Positions 28,981-36,865 of a stretch of 64,000 bases of DNA are shown piece by piece. The position numbers and the translations under genes were made by a program. The notes beneath the pieces are model-generated. The model worked only from the letters and a program-made list of their open reading frames with translations, did not search any database and was not told the origin of the DNA. This DNA is from Planococcus sp. APC 4015 (GTDB lineage: Bacteria > Actinomycetota > Actinomycetes > Actinomycetales > Microbacteriaceae): positions 84,385 to 148,384 of the forward strand of contig JASDDH010000004.1 of assembly GCA_030407505.1 (NCBI GenBank), in the 5' to 3' direction. How positions within the stretch are numbered: position 1 is the stretch's first letter; every line of letters begins with the position of its first letter.

Positions 28981-30214
28981 GCCACTCGGCTGGATCGTGC
29001 CGGCGCTCGTCGTGTTCGGCCTGACGGCGATCGGCGTCGCCGTGCTCGTCTGGGCGCTGCGCCGTGCACGCCGGTCCCCGCGCGCTCGCGCGGCAGCCGA
29101 GGCGGCACGCGACCGCGCAGGCGCGAGCCTCGTGCGACTCGACGACGCCGTCGCCGACCTCGATCTCGAAGTCGGCCTGTCGGGCGCGCTCTACGGCGGA
29201 GGGGCTCCCGCCTCGCTGCGTCGGGCGCGGCTGGCGTCACAGCGCGCCCGCGACGTGTCGTTCGAGGAGTACCGCACGATCACGGGCACGGATGCCGCGC
29301 CCGACGACATCCGCCGGCTGTCCGTCCGCATCGAGCGACGCACCTCCGCCTCCCTGGCGACGATCGAGCGGGCGCGCGCCGAGCACGGGGTCTGGGTTGC
29401 CGCCAACGTCTCGGCAGCCGCGCAGGTGTCCTCGGCGCGAACCCGGCTCGAGACCCTGCGCGCCGCCATGGGCGATCCGCAGGCCCTCGTGGCAGACCTG
29501 TCGTCGCGCTTCGCCCCCGACGAGTGGGCGCCCGCGGCACGCGCCGCGGCATCGGCCGTCGCCGAGGCCGACGAGGCCGGCCGTCTGCTCGAGACCGCCG
29601 CGATCCATGCGAACGACCCCGCGCGCTCCGCCCTGGCCGAGCTGGCCGGCGCCGAACGGGCCCTGCGCCAGGCCGAGGCCGACGCCCGTCTGCTCGAAGA
29701 GGCCCACCGCCTCATCACACAGGCGGCCCTCGCGGTGCCCGGCGAGATCGACGCCGCGCGCGTCGCGGTGCGGAGCGCCCTCACCACCCGCGTGAAGCTC
29801 GACCCCGCACACGCCGAGCGGCTCGGCGCCGAGCTGAGGGCGATCGACACGGCCCTGACGACCCTCGAACCGGATGCCGCCCGTCGCCCGACCCGCACGG
29901 TCAGCGCGGTCGCGCGCCTGCGCGACCGCCTCGACTTCGCCCTCGGCGACGCGTGGACCGCGCAGCAGCGCCTGCGCGGAGCCCGAACCGCGCTGCCCGG
30001 CACCCTGGCCGCCGCGCGCGGGGCGCTGGTCGAGGCCGAGGCCGCGGTCGCCCACGCGCGATCGGGTGCCGAAGCGCGGGTGCGCCTGCTTTCGGCGCAG
30101 GCCGAGCTCGCCCGCGCCCGCCAGTCCACCGATCCGGTCGCCGCACTGGACGCCGCCCGCCGCGCCATGCGCGACGCCGAAGACGCGCGGGCGCTCGCCG
30201 ACCACGTGAACTGA
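28973..30214 (+). CDS. Membrane-anchored alpha-helical (coiled-coil) protein, unknown function
   Basis: The 413-residue protein has one N-terminal membrane helix (WIVPALVVFGLTAIGVAVLVWALRRARR) followed by almost entirely Ala/Arg/Glu-rich helical sequence with heptad-like spacing. The C-terminal part (ARVRLLSAQAELARARQSTDPVAALDAARRAMRDAEDARALAD) resembles the helical region found after TPM domains in other actinobacterial proteins, but no TPM domain is present here. It begins 8 nt inside the HAD gene and is probably translated with it. I do not recognise its function; a structural or scaffold role is only a guess. Confidence 0.75.
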   Translation: MPEPLGWIVPALVVFGLTAIGVAVLVWALRRARRSPRARAAAEAARDRAGASLVRLDDAVADLDLEVGLSGALYGGGAPASLRRARLASQRARDVSFEEYRTITGTDAAPDDIRRLSVRIERRTSASLATIERARAEHGVWVAANVSAAAQVSSARTRLETLRAAMGDPQALVADLSSRFAPDEWAPAARAAASAVAEADEAGRLLETAAIHANDPARSALAELAGAERALRQAEADARLLEEAHRLITQAALAVPGEIDAARVAVRSALTTRVKLDPAHAERLGAELRAIDTALTTLEPDAARRPTRTVSAVARLRDRLDFALGDAWTAQQRLRGARTALPGTLAAARGALVEAEAAVAHARSGAEARVRLLSAQAELARARQSTDPVAALDAARRAMRDAEDARALADHVN

Positions 30215-30241
30215 GGCACGCCCGGTCGCTATCGTGTGGGA

Positions 30242-32317
30242 ATGGCCGAACCACGCCCCCGTGCCACCCACCTCGCCGCCGCCGTCGGCCGCCGCATCCC
30301 CGCAACGCTGATCTTCGTCGCGATCATGCTCGCGGTGGGGGTCGCGTTCGCGGGCCTGTGGTCGCCCTTCGAGGATTCCGCCCTCTTCGACAACGTCGCC
30401 TACGGGCTGCCCGCCCTGGTCGAGGGTCGCTGGTGGACGCCGATCATCGGAACGTTCTTCGTCAACCAGCCGTGGGTCTACGTCTTCACGATCGCGAGCT
30501 TCGCGGGCATGGCGTATCTCGAGTTCCGGCGGGGGTGGCGCGTCGCGCTCGCCTACTTCTGGATCGGTCAGCTCTTCGCCGTCTTCGCCTCGGCTCTGCT
30601 CCTGTGGGGGCTGTCGGCCACGGGCTGGACATGGGCGGTGACGGAGGCTGCGGCCCTCGACGTCGGGGCCTCGGGAGGCACGATGGCATGCATCGCCGCG
30701 GCGGTCGGCCTGCTCGCCGCACCGTGGCGTGTGCGGGCGTGGCTCGTGCTGCTGTCGTTCGTGTTCATCGCGATGCTGTTCTGGGGCGAACTGGCAGACC
30801 TCGAGCACGCGTTCGCGGTCGTGCTGATCCTCTTCGTCGATCGGTCCCTCCGTCTGCAGCGCCAGACCGTCCGCGAGCAGCGGCTGGTCGCGTTCGTCGC
30901 GATCACGTCGCTCGCGATCATCGAGGTCATCACGCTCATCGTGCCCACGAACGGCCCGTTCGGGCCCACCCAACCCGCGGGGGACGGGATCTGGGACGTC
31001 GCGATCGACGTCGCGATCGTCGTCTTCGTGGCGCAAGGCCTGCGCCGCGGCCGCCGCTGGGCCTGGGTGATCAGCGTCGTGCTCGCGTCGCTCAACGTGC
31101 TCCTCGGCACGACGATCCTCGCGCTGGTCATCATCACGACCGAGCTCCAGGTCGAGAGCATCCTCGACGGCGAGACCGAGCTCGCGATCGCGACCGGGTT
31201 CCTCTGGCTGATGCTGCTGGTCTACCTCGTCTGGGTGCGCGGCGCCTTCCGCGCCCGTCGGCGGTCCACGATCGGCCGCGCGCCGGCGCCGACCGTCGAC
31301 GACGTGAAGACGATGCTGCACGCCGACGGCGGCGGGACGCTGTCCTGGATGACGACGTGGGAGGGCAACACCTACGCCCGCACCACGACCGGCATCGTCG
31401 CCTACCAGCGGCGTGCCGGGGTGGCGCTCGCCCTGGCCGATCCGGTCGGGCCGGCGGCATCCCGCCCAGAGAGCGTGCGCGAGTTCATCCGCGGCGCGGA
31501 GGATGCCGGGCTCGTGCCGTGCTTCTTCAGTGCCGGCGAGGCGACGAAGGATGCCGTGCCCGCCGGCTGGCGTTCCATCGTCGTCGCCGACGACACGATC
31601 GTGGATCTTCCCGGCCTGCAGTTCACCGGGAAGGCGTGGGGTCCGGTGCGCACGGCGCTCAATCGAGCGGGTCGCGAGGACATGACCTTCCGGGTGACGC
31701 GGCTGAAGGACGAGCCGTGGGGCATCCAGCAGCAGGTGCGCGCGATCTCCGAGATGTGGGTGGGCGACAAGGGTCTGCCCGAGATGGGCTTCACCCTCGG
31801 CACGCTCGTCGAAGCCGAGGACCCCGAGGTGCGCCTGGCGCTCGCACTGTCACCGGCCGGCGACGTCGACGGTTTCCTGTCCTGGCTTCCGGTGCACGGG
31901 GGCGACGGCACGGTGCACGGCTGGACGCTCGATCTCATGAGGCGCCGCGACGGTGGTTTCGGACCCGTGATGGAGTTCCTGATCGGCTCGTCGGCGAAGC
32001 TCTTCTCCGAAGAGGGCGCGAAGATCATGTCGCTGTCGGGGGCGCCGCTCGCCCACGACTATCCACCGGATGCCGGCGCGATCGCGATTCTGTCGGAGCG
32101 CCTCGCCGAGATGCTCGAGCCCGTCTACGGGTTCGCGTCGCTGCACCGGTTCAAAGAGAAGTTCCACCCGCGGTACGAGACCATGTACCTGCTCTTCCGC
32201 GACGAGAGCGACCTCACCCGCATCGGGGCCGGCCTCACGCGCGCGTTCCTTCCCGAGGCCTCGCTGCGCCAGTTCGCGGGCGCGGGCCTCGAACTCGTCC
32301 GCGGCGACCGCGACTGA
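30242..32317 (+). CDS. Rhomboid-like membrane domain fused to DUF2156 phosphatidylglycerol lysyltransferase domain
   Basis: I place the start at ATG 30242 because TATCGT (30230-30235) ends 6 nt upstream, as at other genes here; GTG 30236 is the alternative. Of 691 residues, the first 340 form about nine to ten membrane helices. The last 340 are an MprF/LysX-type aminoacyl-phosphatidylglycerol synthase domain (TYARTTTGIVAYQRRAGVALALADPVG, TFRVTRLKDEPWGIQQQVRAISEMW, YGFASLHRFKEKFHPRYETMYL). This domain normally transfers lysine or another amino acid from tRNA to lipid. The N-terminal part contains VGASGGTMA and a later DLEHAFAVV, resembling the Ser and His segments of rhomboids. No lysyl-tRNA synthetase is fused. 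Confidence 0.85.
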   Translation: MAEPRPRATHLAAAVGRRIPATLIFVAIMLAVGVAFAGLWSPFEDSALFDNVAYGLPALVEGRWWTPIIGTFFVNQPWVYVFTIASFAGMAYLEFRRGWRVALAYFWIGQLFAVFASALLLWGLSATGWTWAVTEAAALDVGASGGTMACIAAAVGLLAAPWRVRAWLVLLSFVFIAMLFWGELADLEHAFAVVLILFVDRSLRLQRQTVREQRLVAFVAITSLAIIEVITLIVPTNGPFGPTQPAGDGIWDVAIDVAIVVFVAQGLRRGRRWAWVISVVLASLNVLLGTTILALVIITTELQVESILDGETELAIATGFLWLMLLVYLVWVRGAFRARRRSTIGRAPAPTVDDVKTMLHADGGGTLSWMTTWEGNTYARTTTGIVAYQRRAGVALALADPVGPAASRPESVREFIRGAEDAGLVPCFFSAGEATKDAVPAGWRSIVVADDTIVDLPGLQFTGKAWGPVRTALNRAGREDMTFRVTRLKDEPWGIQQQVRAISEMWVGDKGLPEMGFTLGTLVEAEDPEVRLALALSPAGDVDGFLSWLPVHGGDGTVHGWTLDLMRRRDGGFGPVMEFLIGSSAKLFSEEGAKIMSLSGAPLAHDYPPDAGAIAILSERLAEMLEPVYGFASLHRFKEKFHPRYETMYLLFRDESDLTRIGAGLTRAFLPEASLRQFAGAGLELVRGDRD

Positions 32318-32334
32318 CGAGCTCACCGAGTGAT

Positions 32335-32364
32335 GCGCGTGGTGCGGCGACACGCACCACGCGC
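32335..32364. terminator. Bidirectional hairpin terminator
   Basis: A perfect 12-bp stem, GCGCGTGGTGCG at 32335-32346 pairing with CGCACCACGCGC at 32353-32364, with a 6-nt loop. It lies between the convergent ends of the DUF2156 gene and the cold-shock gene, so it can serve both. Confidence 0.85.
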
Positions 32365-32371
32365 CCTCGGA

Positions 32372-32578
32372 TCAGATGGGGCGGATGTTCTCCGCCTGGA
32401 GGCCCTTGGGCCCCTGCGCGACGTCGAACTCGACGCGCTGGTTCTCTTCGAGCGAGCGGTAGCCGCCCGCGTCGATCGCGGAGTAGTGCGCGAAGACGTC
32501 GGCGCCACCCTCATCGGGGGCGATGAAGCCGAAGCCCTTTTCGGAGTTGAACCACTTGACAGTGCCCTGCGTAGCCAT
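32372..32578 (-). CDS. Cold-shock protein (CspA family)
   Basis: A 68-residue single cold-shock domain: [71 protein letters not shown]1 (KGFGFI) and RNP2 (VFAHY) motifs are intact, giving single-stranded RNA/DNA binding and RNA chaperone activity. The ATG at 32578 follows AGGGAACGG. The 325-bp region upstream (32579-32903) carries a strong hairpin at 32710-32747 and the GntR promoter; part of it may be a long 5' leader, as is common for csp genes. Confidence 0.95.
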   Translation of the reverse strand: MATQGTVKWFNSEKGFGFIAPDEGGADVFAHYSAIDAGGYRSLEENQRVEFDVAQGPKGLQAENIRPI

Positions 32579-32709
32579 GAAATGCCGTTCCCTGCGTGCC
32601 CGCACCTCCTGCGCGGGTCGAACTTCACGCTAACGAAGGCCGGCGACAGGTGCCGAGCGTGTCGAAGGATGGTGACACAAACGTTGCACGCGGCGTGTGC
32701 GTCCCATCA

Positions 32710-32747
32710 GACGCCCGGGCTGAGGAAGACCTCGAAGCCCGGGCGTC
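32710..32747. other. Long perfect hairpin upstream of the cold-shock gene
   Basis: GACGCCCGGGCT at 32710-32721 pairs perfectly with AGCCCGGGCGTC at 32736-32747. Inside the loop GAGG pairs with CCTC around AAGA, leaving only two unpaired bases on one side. No U-tract flanks it on either strand. It sits about 130 nt upstream of the cold-shock ATG and about 155 nt upstream of the GntR ATG, so it could be a leader structure or an orphan terminator. Confidence 0.6.
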
Positions 32748-32903
32748 GACGGATCCCCCCGGATAGGCCACGCCAGGCGCGACACCTTCACTGTACCGAT
32801 ATATCAGTGGATGGGCGAGTGGACGATCCCACCGGAAAACGGCCCCCGGCTTGTCTGCATCCTCGTTCACCCGAGCCTCGGACGGCCTACACTGGAGCCA
32901 CTC

Positions 32904-33542
32904 ATGGCGACCCCCCTCAGCCCTCTGGACCCGCGCGGAGCGGTGCTCGGCGACGAGGTCTACGCGACCCTCAGCGAAGCGATACTCGACGGAACACTCC
33001 CGCCGGGCGAACGCCTGCGCGATCAGGATCTCGCCGAACGACTCGGCGTCTCGCGCACACCCGTTCGCGAGGCCCTCCAGAGGCTGGAACGCAGCGGTCT
33101 CGTCGAGGTGTCGCCCAACCGGTACACGCGCGTGTCGATCCCGAGCGAGAAGCTCACGGCCGACACCGAGGAGTTCGTCATGTACACGTTGGGCAGCTGC
33201 ATGCGCATCGCTCTCGACCGCGGCTCGGACGACGCGGTCGACGTCGCGATCGCGTCGATGGATGCCGTCATCGCCGCGTCGCGAGCCGACGACCACGTGA
33301 GCATGAGGGAGTCGAGCATCGGGTTCTTCGAGCACGTCGTCACGGCCACCGGGAACACCGCGTTCCTGACGATGATGCGCGAAGCCGAGATGGCGATCCG
33401 GCGCAACCTCGCCCAGTGGCATCCGGCCATCGAGTGCCCTCTCCGCCGCACCGAGACGTACGAGCGTCTCCGCGGCGCGATGCGGGCCCGCGACGGCGCG
33501 CTCGCCGAGGCGCTCGTGCGCGAACTGCTCGGGTTCTCCTGA
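32904..33542 (+). CDS. GntR family transcriptional regulator (FadR/FCD type)
   Basis: The 212-residue protein has an N-terminal winged helix LGDEVYATLSEAILDGTLPPGERLRDQDLAERLGVSRTPVREALQRLERSGLVEVSPNRYTRVS and an all-helical C-terminal domain of FCD type (AAASR..HF-like SSIGFFEHVVTATGNTAFLTMM). It probably represses a nearby or distant metabolic gene; no obvious target is adjacent. TACACT at 32888-32893 lies 10 nt before the ATG. CACTG and CAGTG arms separated by 11 nt around 32795-32815 could be an operator, but this is weak. Confidence 0.9.
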   Translation: MATPLSPLDPRGAVLGDEVYATLSEAILDGTLPPGERLRDQDLAERLGVSRTPVREALQRLERSGLVEVSPNRYTRVSIPSEKLTADTEEFVMYTLGSCMRIALDRGSDDAVDVAIASMDAVIAASRADDHVSMRESSIGFFEHVVTATGNTAFLTMMREAEMAIRRNLAQWHPAIECPLRRTETYERLRGAMRARDGALAEALVRELLGFS

Positions 33543-33568
33543 GGCACCGGGCTCGGTACGGTGGGGCC

Positions 33569-34060
33569 GTGAACCACATCGAGCTGCGCGACCTCGACGA
33601 CGACGATCTCGACGCGATCTTCGAGATGATGCGCGACCCCGAGGCGATCGCCCTGGCCGCGTTCACGGCGGCGGACGCCGACGACCGCGAGGCGTTCGAC
33701 GCCTGGATCGCCCGCCAGCGCTCGTCGCCCGACGTGCTGAGCCTCGTCGTGACCGAGAACGGGGGGTTCGCCGGCACGGCGGCGGCCTTCACGGTCGACG
33801 GCGACCGCGAAGTCAGCTATTGGATCGCCCGTCACGCCTGGGGTCGCGGCATCGCCGGAGAGGCGCTGCGTCTGCTGGTTTCACGTGAAGCGGAGCGTCC
33901 GCTCTTCGCCCGCGTCGCCGCGCACAACGCACCGTCCATCGCGGTGCTCGAGCGCAACGGCTTCACCGAGATCTCGCGCAACGTCGACTTCGCCCCCGGA
34001 CTCGGACGCGACACCGAAGAGATCGTCTTCACCCTGATGCCCACCCTCGACGGGGTGTGA
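33569..34060 (+). CDS. GNAT family N-acetyltransferase
   Basis: A 163-residue RimJ/RimL-like acetyltransferase starting at GTG 33569 (VNHIELRDLDDDDLDAIFEMM). Motif A is seen as ISYWIARHAWGRGIAGEALRLLV-like (VSYWIARHAWGRGIAGEALRLL), with the RGIAGEA acetyl-CoA pyrophosphate loop, and motif B as RVAAHNAPSIAVLERNGFTEI. The acceptor is unknown. TACGGT at 33557-33562 ends 6 nt before the GTG. A TTTCACGTGAA core resembling parS lies inside the coding sequence at about 33880. A hairpin terminator follows. Confidence 0.9.
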   Translation: MNHIELRDLDDDDLDAIFEMMRDPEAIALAAFTAADADDREAFDAWIARQRSSPDVLSLVVTENGGFAGTAAAFTVDGDREVSYWIARHAWGRGIAGEALRLLVSREAERPLFARVAAHNAPSIAVLERNGFTEISRNVDFAPGLGRDTEEIVFTLMPTLDGV

Positions 34061-34065
34061 AACGA

Positions 34066-34094
34066 CGAAGGGCCCCCGATCCGGGAGCCCTTCG
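34066..34094. terminator. Hairpin terminator between acetyltransferase and tRNA-Leu
   Basis: CGAAGGG (34066-34072) pairs with CCCTTCG (34088-34094), with inner CCCG/CGGG pairing. It lies 5 nt after the acetyltransferase stop and 8 nt from the 3' end of the convergent tRNA-Leu, so it probably ends both transcripts. Confidence 0.8.
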
Positions 34095-34101
34095 ACTGCT
34101 G

Positions 34102-34185
34102 TGCGCGAGGGGGGACTTGAACCCCCACGCCCTTGCGGGCACTGGCACCTGAAGCCAGCGCGTCTACCTATTCCGCCACTCGCGC
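34102..34185 (-). tRNA. tRNA-Leu (anticodon CAG)
   Basis: Reading the minus strand gives a complete class II tRNA: 7-bp acceptor stem GCGCGAG/CTCGCGC, D arm with GGCGGAATAGGTAGACGC, anticodon stem-loop CTGGC-TTCAGGT-GCCAG (anticodon CAG), a long variable arm (TGCCCGCAAGGGCG) and T arm GGGGGTTCAAGTCCCCC. The CCA end is not encoded. Length 84 nt. Confidence 0.97.
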
Positions 34186-34353
34186 GTCTGCGGCGCTCGG
34201 AAGCCCCGCAGTCAACCTCCCGAGGATATCACGGTGCGGGAGCGGCTCTGAAAGCCGGGTCACCCGGGAAACCGCGAAAACACCGGGATCTGCGGAACCC
34301 CCAGACTGTGCAACTAGCATGTAGCGACCGGTACCCCCTGCACGAGGAGCCCC

Positions 34354-35094
34354 GTGGGACTACTTGACAGCTTCGAGAAGGGTCTCGAGCGCGCCGTGAA
34401 CAGCGCGTTCGCGAAGACCTTCCGCAGCGGCATCCAGCCGGTGGAGATCGCCTCGGCCTTGCGCAGCGAACTCGACAAGAAGGCCGCCGTCGTCAGTCGC
34501 GACCGCATCCTGGCACCGAACACGTTCACCGTGCACCTGTCGCCCGCCGACGACGAGAAGATGGCCGCCCTCGGATCGGCGCTCGGCGAGGAGCTGCACA
34601 CGCTGGTCGAGAAGCACGCCAAGAAGCAGGGCTACTCGTTCGCCGGCCCGGTGTCGATCTCGATGCTGCGCGACGAGCAGCAGGCCACCGGAACACTGCG
34701 CGTAGAGACCTCGAGCGCGCAGGGCAAGGTGGCGTGGCGCGGGGTCGTCGACGTCGAGGGCAGGCGGCATCCGCTCGTGAAGTCGCGCACGGTGATCGGG
34801 CGCGGGAGCGACGCCGACATCACCATCTCGGACGCCGGCACGAGCCGCAAGCACGTCGAGATCCTGTGGGACGGCGAGCGCGCGATGGTGCGCGACATGA
34901 ACTCGACCAACGGCACGCTGCTCAACGGCGTCAAGGTCGCCGAGGCGCCCCTCGCACCCGATTCCACCGTGCGCATCGGCCGCACCGACATCGTCTTCCA
35001 CATCGTGGCCCAGACGGCTCCGCCGAAGCCGACCCTTCCCGCGAACGACGCGACGCGCGCCTTCGACCTGCGGGAACAGGGGCCTCTGCTGTGA
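34354..35094 (+). CDS. fhaA: FhaA: DUF3662 and FHA domain protein
   Basis: First gene of the envelope signalling operon. The 246-residue protein starts at GTG 34354 after AGGAG. Residues about 1-115 are the DUF3662 (FhaA N-terminal) domain (MGLLDSFEKGLERAVNSAFAKTFRSGIQPVEIASALRSELDKKA). The C-terminal FHA domain (RTVIGRGSDADITISDAGTSRKHVEILWDGERAMVRDMNSTNGTLLNGVKV) has the GR, S-R-K-H and N-G phosphothreonine-binding residues. In mycobacteria FhaA binds phosphorylated MviN and regulates peptidoglycan synthesis. Overlaps fhaB by 4 nt (GTGA). Confidence 0.95.
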   Translation: MGLLDSFEKGLERAVNSAFAKTFRSGIQPVEIASALRSELDKKAAVVSRDRILAPNTFTVHLSPADDEKMAALGSALGEELHTLVEKHAKKQGYSFAGPVSISMLRDEQQATGTLRVETSSAQGKVAWRGVVDVEGRRHPLVKSRTVIGRGSDADITISDAGTSRKHVEILWDGERAMVRDMNSTNGTLLNGVKVAEAPLAPDSTVRIGRTDIVFHIVAQTAPPKPTLPANDATRAFDLREQGPLL

Positions 35095-35615
35095 GTGAAC
35101 TGACCCTGCTGCTGCTGCGCGTCGGCTTTCTGCTGCTGATGTGGTTCTTCGTGGCCGCCGTCGTGTATTCGCTGCGTGCCGACCTCTTCGGCGTGAAGGT
35201 GCGCAAGATCCCGGATGCCGCGCCTGCGGCCGCACCGTCACCGGCATCGCCCGCGGGGGCGACCGCCCCGGTCGCCGCACCGCCTCGGGCGGCGCCGTCG
35301 GCGGGCGGCCCGGCCACCACCGATGCCGTGGCCCGCATCGTGATCACGAGCGGACCCAAGGCCGGCCTCGAGCTGCCACTCGGCAACGAGCCGCTCACGA
35401 TCGGCCGTTCGAGCGAGTCGGGCCTCGTGATCCGCGACGACTACACCTCGAGTCATCACGCCCGTCTGGTGCTGTGGGGCGAGCAGTGGATGCTGCAGGA
35501 CCTCGACTCCACGAACGGCACGTGGCATGACGGCGTGCGCGTCGCTTCCCCCGTCCCGGTCATCGTCGGCGCGCCGATCAAGGTCGGCGCCACGACGTTC
35601 GAACTGCGGAAGTAG
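35091..35615 (+). CDS. fhaB: FhaB/FipA: membrane-anchored FHA protein
   Basis: A 174-residue protein from GTG 35091. An N-terminal membrane helix (LTLLLLRVGFLLLMWFFVAAVVYSLRADLFG) is followed by an Ala/Pro linker and a C-terminal FHA domain with LTIGRSSESGLVIRDDYTSSHHARLVLWGEQWMLQDLDSTNGTWHDGVRV. The mycobacterial orthologue links the division protein FtsZ/FtsQ to kinase signalling. It is coupled to fhaA by GTGA and lies 11 nt before pstP. Confidence 0.95.
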   Translation: MSELTLLLLRVGFLLLMWFFVAAVVYSLRADLFGVKVRKIPDAAPAAAPSPASPAGATAPVAAPPRAAPSAGGPATTDAVARIVITSGPKAGLELPLGNEPLTIGRSSESGLVIRDDYTSSHHARLVLWGEQWMLQDLDSTNGTWHDGVRVASPVPVIVGAPIKVGATTFELRK

Positions 35616-35626
35616 ACCTCTCCGGC

Positions 35627-36865
35627 ATGGTCTTCCAGGGCTCGAGCACCGCGATCTCGCACACCGGCAAGGTGCGCTCCAACAACCAGGACTCCGGGTA
35701 CGCGGGCTCCAACCTGTTCGTGGTCGCCGACGGCATGGGCGGGCACGCGGGCGGCGACGTCGCCTCGAGCCTCGCCGTGACCCGGCTCGAGCGGGTCGAC
35801 CACCCCTACACGTCACCGCCCGAGGCAGAGAAGGCCCTGCGCGACGCGATCGCGGACTCGGCGGTCGAGCTCATCGACACCGTGCACGTGCGTCCCGAGC
35901 TCGCCGGCATGGGCACGACCGTCAGCGCCCTGGTGATGGTCGACGACTACGCGGTCATCGCCCATATCGGCGACTCGCGCATCTATCTGTACCGCGACGA
36001 CGCGCTCACCCAGATCACCACCGACCACACCTTCGTGCAGCGGCTGGTCGACTCGGGGCGCATCACGCCCGAGGAGGCCCGCTACCACCCGCGTCGCTCG
36101 GTGCTCATGCGCGTCCTCGGCGACAACGATCCCGATCCCGAGCTCGACACCTTCATCATGCCGACGCAGCCCGGCGACCGCTGGCTGCTGTGCTCGGACG
36201 GGCTGTCGGGCGTCGTCGACGATGCGCACACCGCCAAGGCGATGGGGCTCGGCCTCGCGCCGGGCCGCACGGCCGACGTGCTGCTCAAGCAGGCGCTCGA
36301 CGGGGGAGCGCCCGACAACGTCACGATCGTCATCGTCGACGTCGGCGGGCAGCATCCGCTCTTCTCGGGCACGCCCACCATCGTCGGCTCGGCGTCGAAT
36401 CCGATCGGCATCGAGGTGCCGGCGTCGCGCCCCGGCCGCACGAACTGGCTTCACCCCAACCGCCAGGCGGCCAACGAGCCGTCGCACTTCGAGCCCGCGG
36501 CCGAGTTCCTCGAAGAGCTCATCGAAGAGGACCGCAGACGCGGTCGGCGCCGGCGTCTGGGCTGGATCGCCGGACTCGTGCTCGTGCTGGCGATCCTCGC
36601 GGCTGCCGTCTTCGGCGGATACCAGTGGACGCAGACCCGCTACTTCGTCGGCGCCGACGAAGACACGGTCGTCATCTTCCGCGGCATCCAGCAGAGCATC
36701 GGACCCATCTCGCTGTCGACGGTCTACGAGGACACCGGCATCGAACTGGACTCGCTCTCGGAGTTCACACGGGAGCGCGTCGAGCAGACGATCTATGCGG
36801 GCTCGCTGAGCCGTGCCCGCGGAGTGGTCGACACGATCACCACGATGGAAGGCGGGGCACCGTGA
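35627..36865 (+). CDS. pstP: PP2C-type Ser/Thr phosphatase
   Basis: PstP removes phosphates placed by the PknA/PknB kinases encoded downstream. The 412-residue protein has a cytoplasmic PP2C domain (about residues 1-240) with the metal-binding motifs GKVRSNNQDSG, VVADGMGGHAGGDVAS, LLCSDGLSG and GAPDNVTIVIVD. A linker, one membrane helix (LGWIAGLVLVLAILAAAVFGGYQW, about residues 312-335) and a small extracellular domain of about 75 residues follow. Stop overlaps rodA (GTGA). Confidence 0.96.
   Translation: MVFQGSSTAISHTGKVRSNNQDSGYAGSNLFVVADGMGGHAGGDVASSLAVTRLERVDHPYTSPPEAEKALRDAIADSAVELIDTVHVRPELAGMGTTVSALVMVDDYAVIAHIGDSRIYLYRDDALTQITTDHTFVQRLVDSGRITPEEARYHPRRSVLMRVLGDNDPDPELDTFIMPTQPGDRWLLCSDGLSGVVDDAHTAKAMGLGLAPGRTADVLLKQALDGGAPDNVTIVIVDVGGQHPLFSGTPTIVGSASNPIGIEVPASRPGRTNWLHPNRQAANEPSHFEPAAEFLEELIEEDRRRGRRRRLGWIAGLVLVLAILAAAVFGGYQWTQTRYFVGADEDTVVIFRGIQQSIGPISLSTVYEDTGIELDSLSEFTRERVEQTIYAGSLSRARGVVDTITTMEGGAP

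Noticed and set aside
29524..32526. 1000-codon frame on the + strand
   Set aside because: Out of frame with the coiled-coil and DUF2156 genes; Arg-rich low-complexity translation.
32795..32815. CACTG/CAGTG arms before the GntR gene as operator
   Set aside because: Only 5-bp arms with an asymmetric centre; too weak to call.
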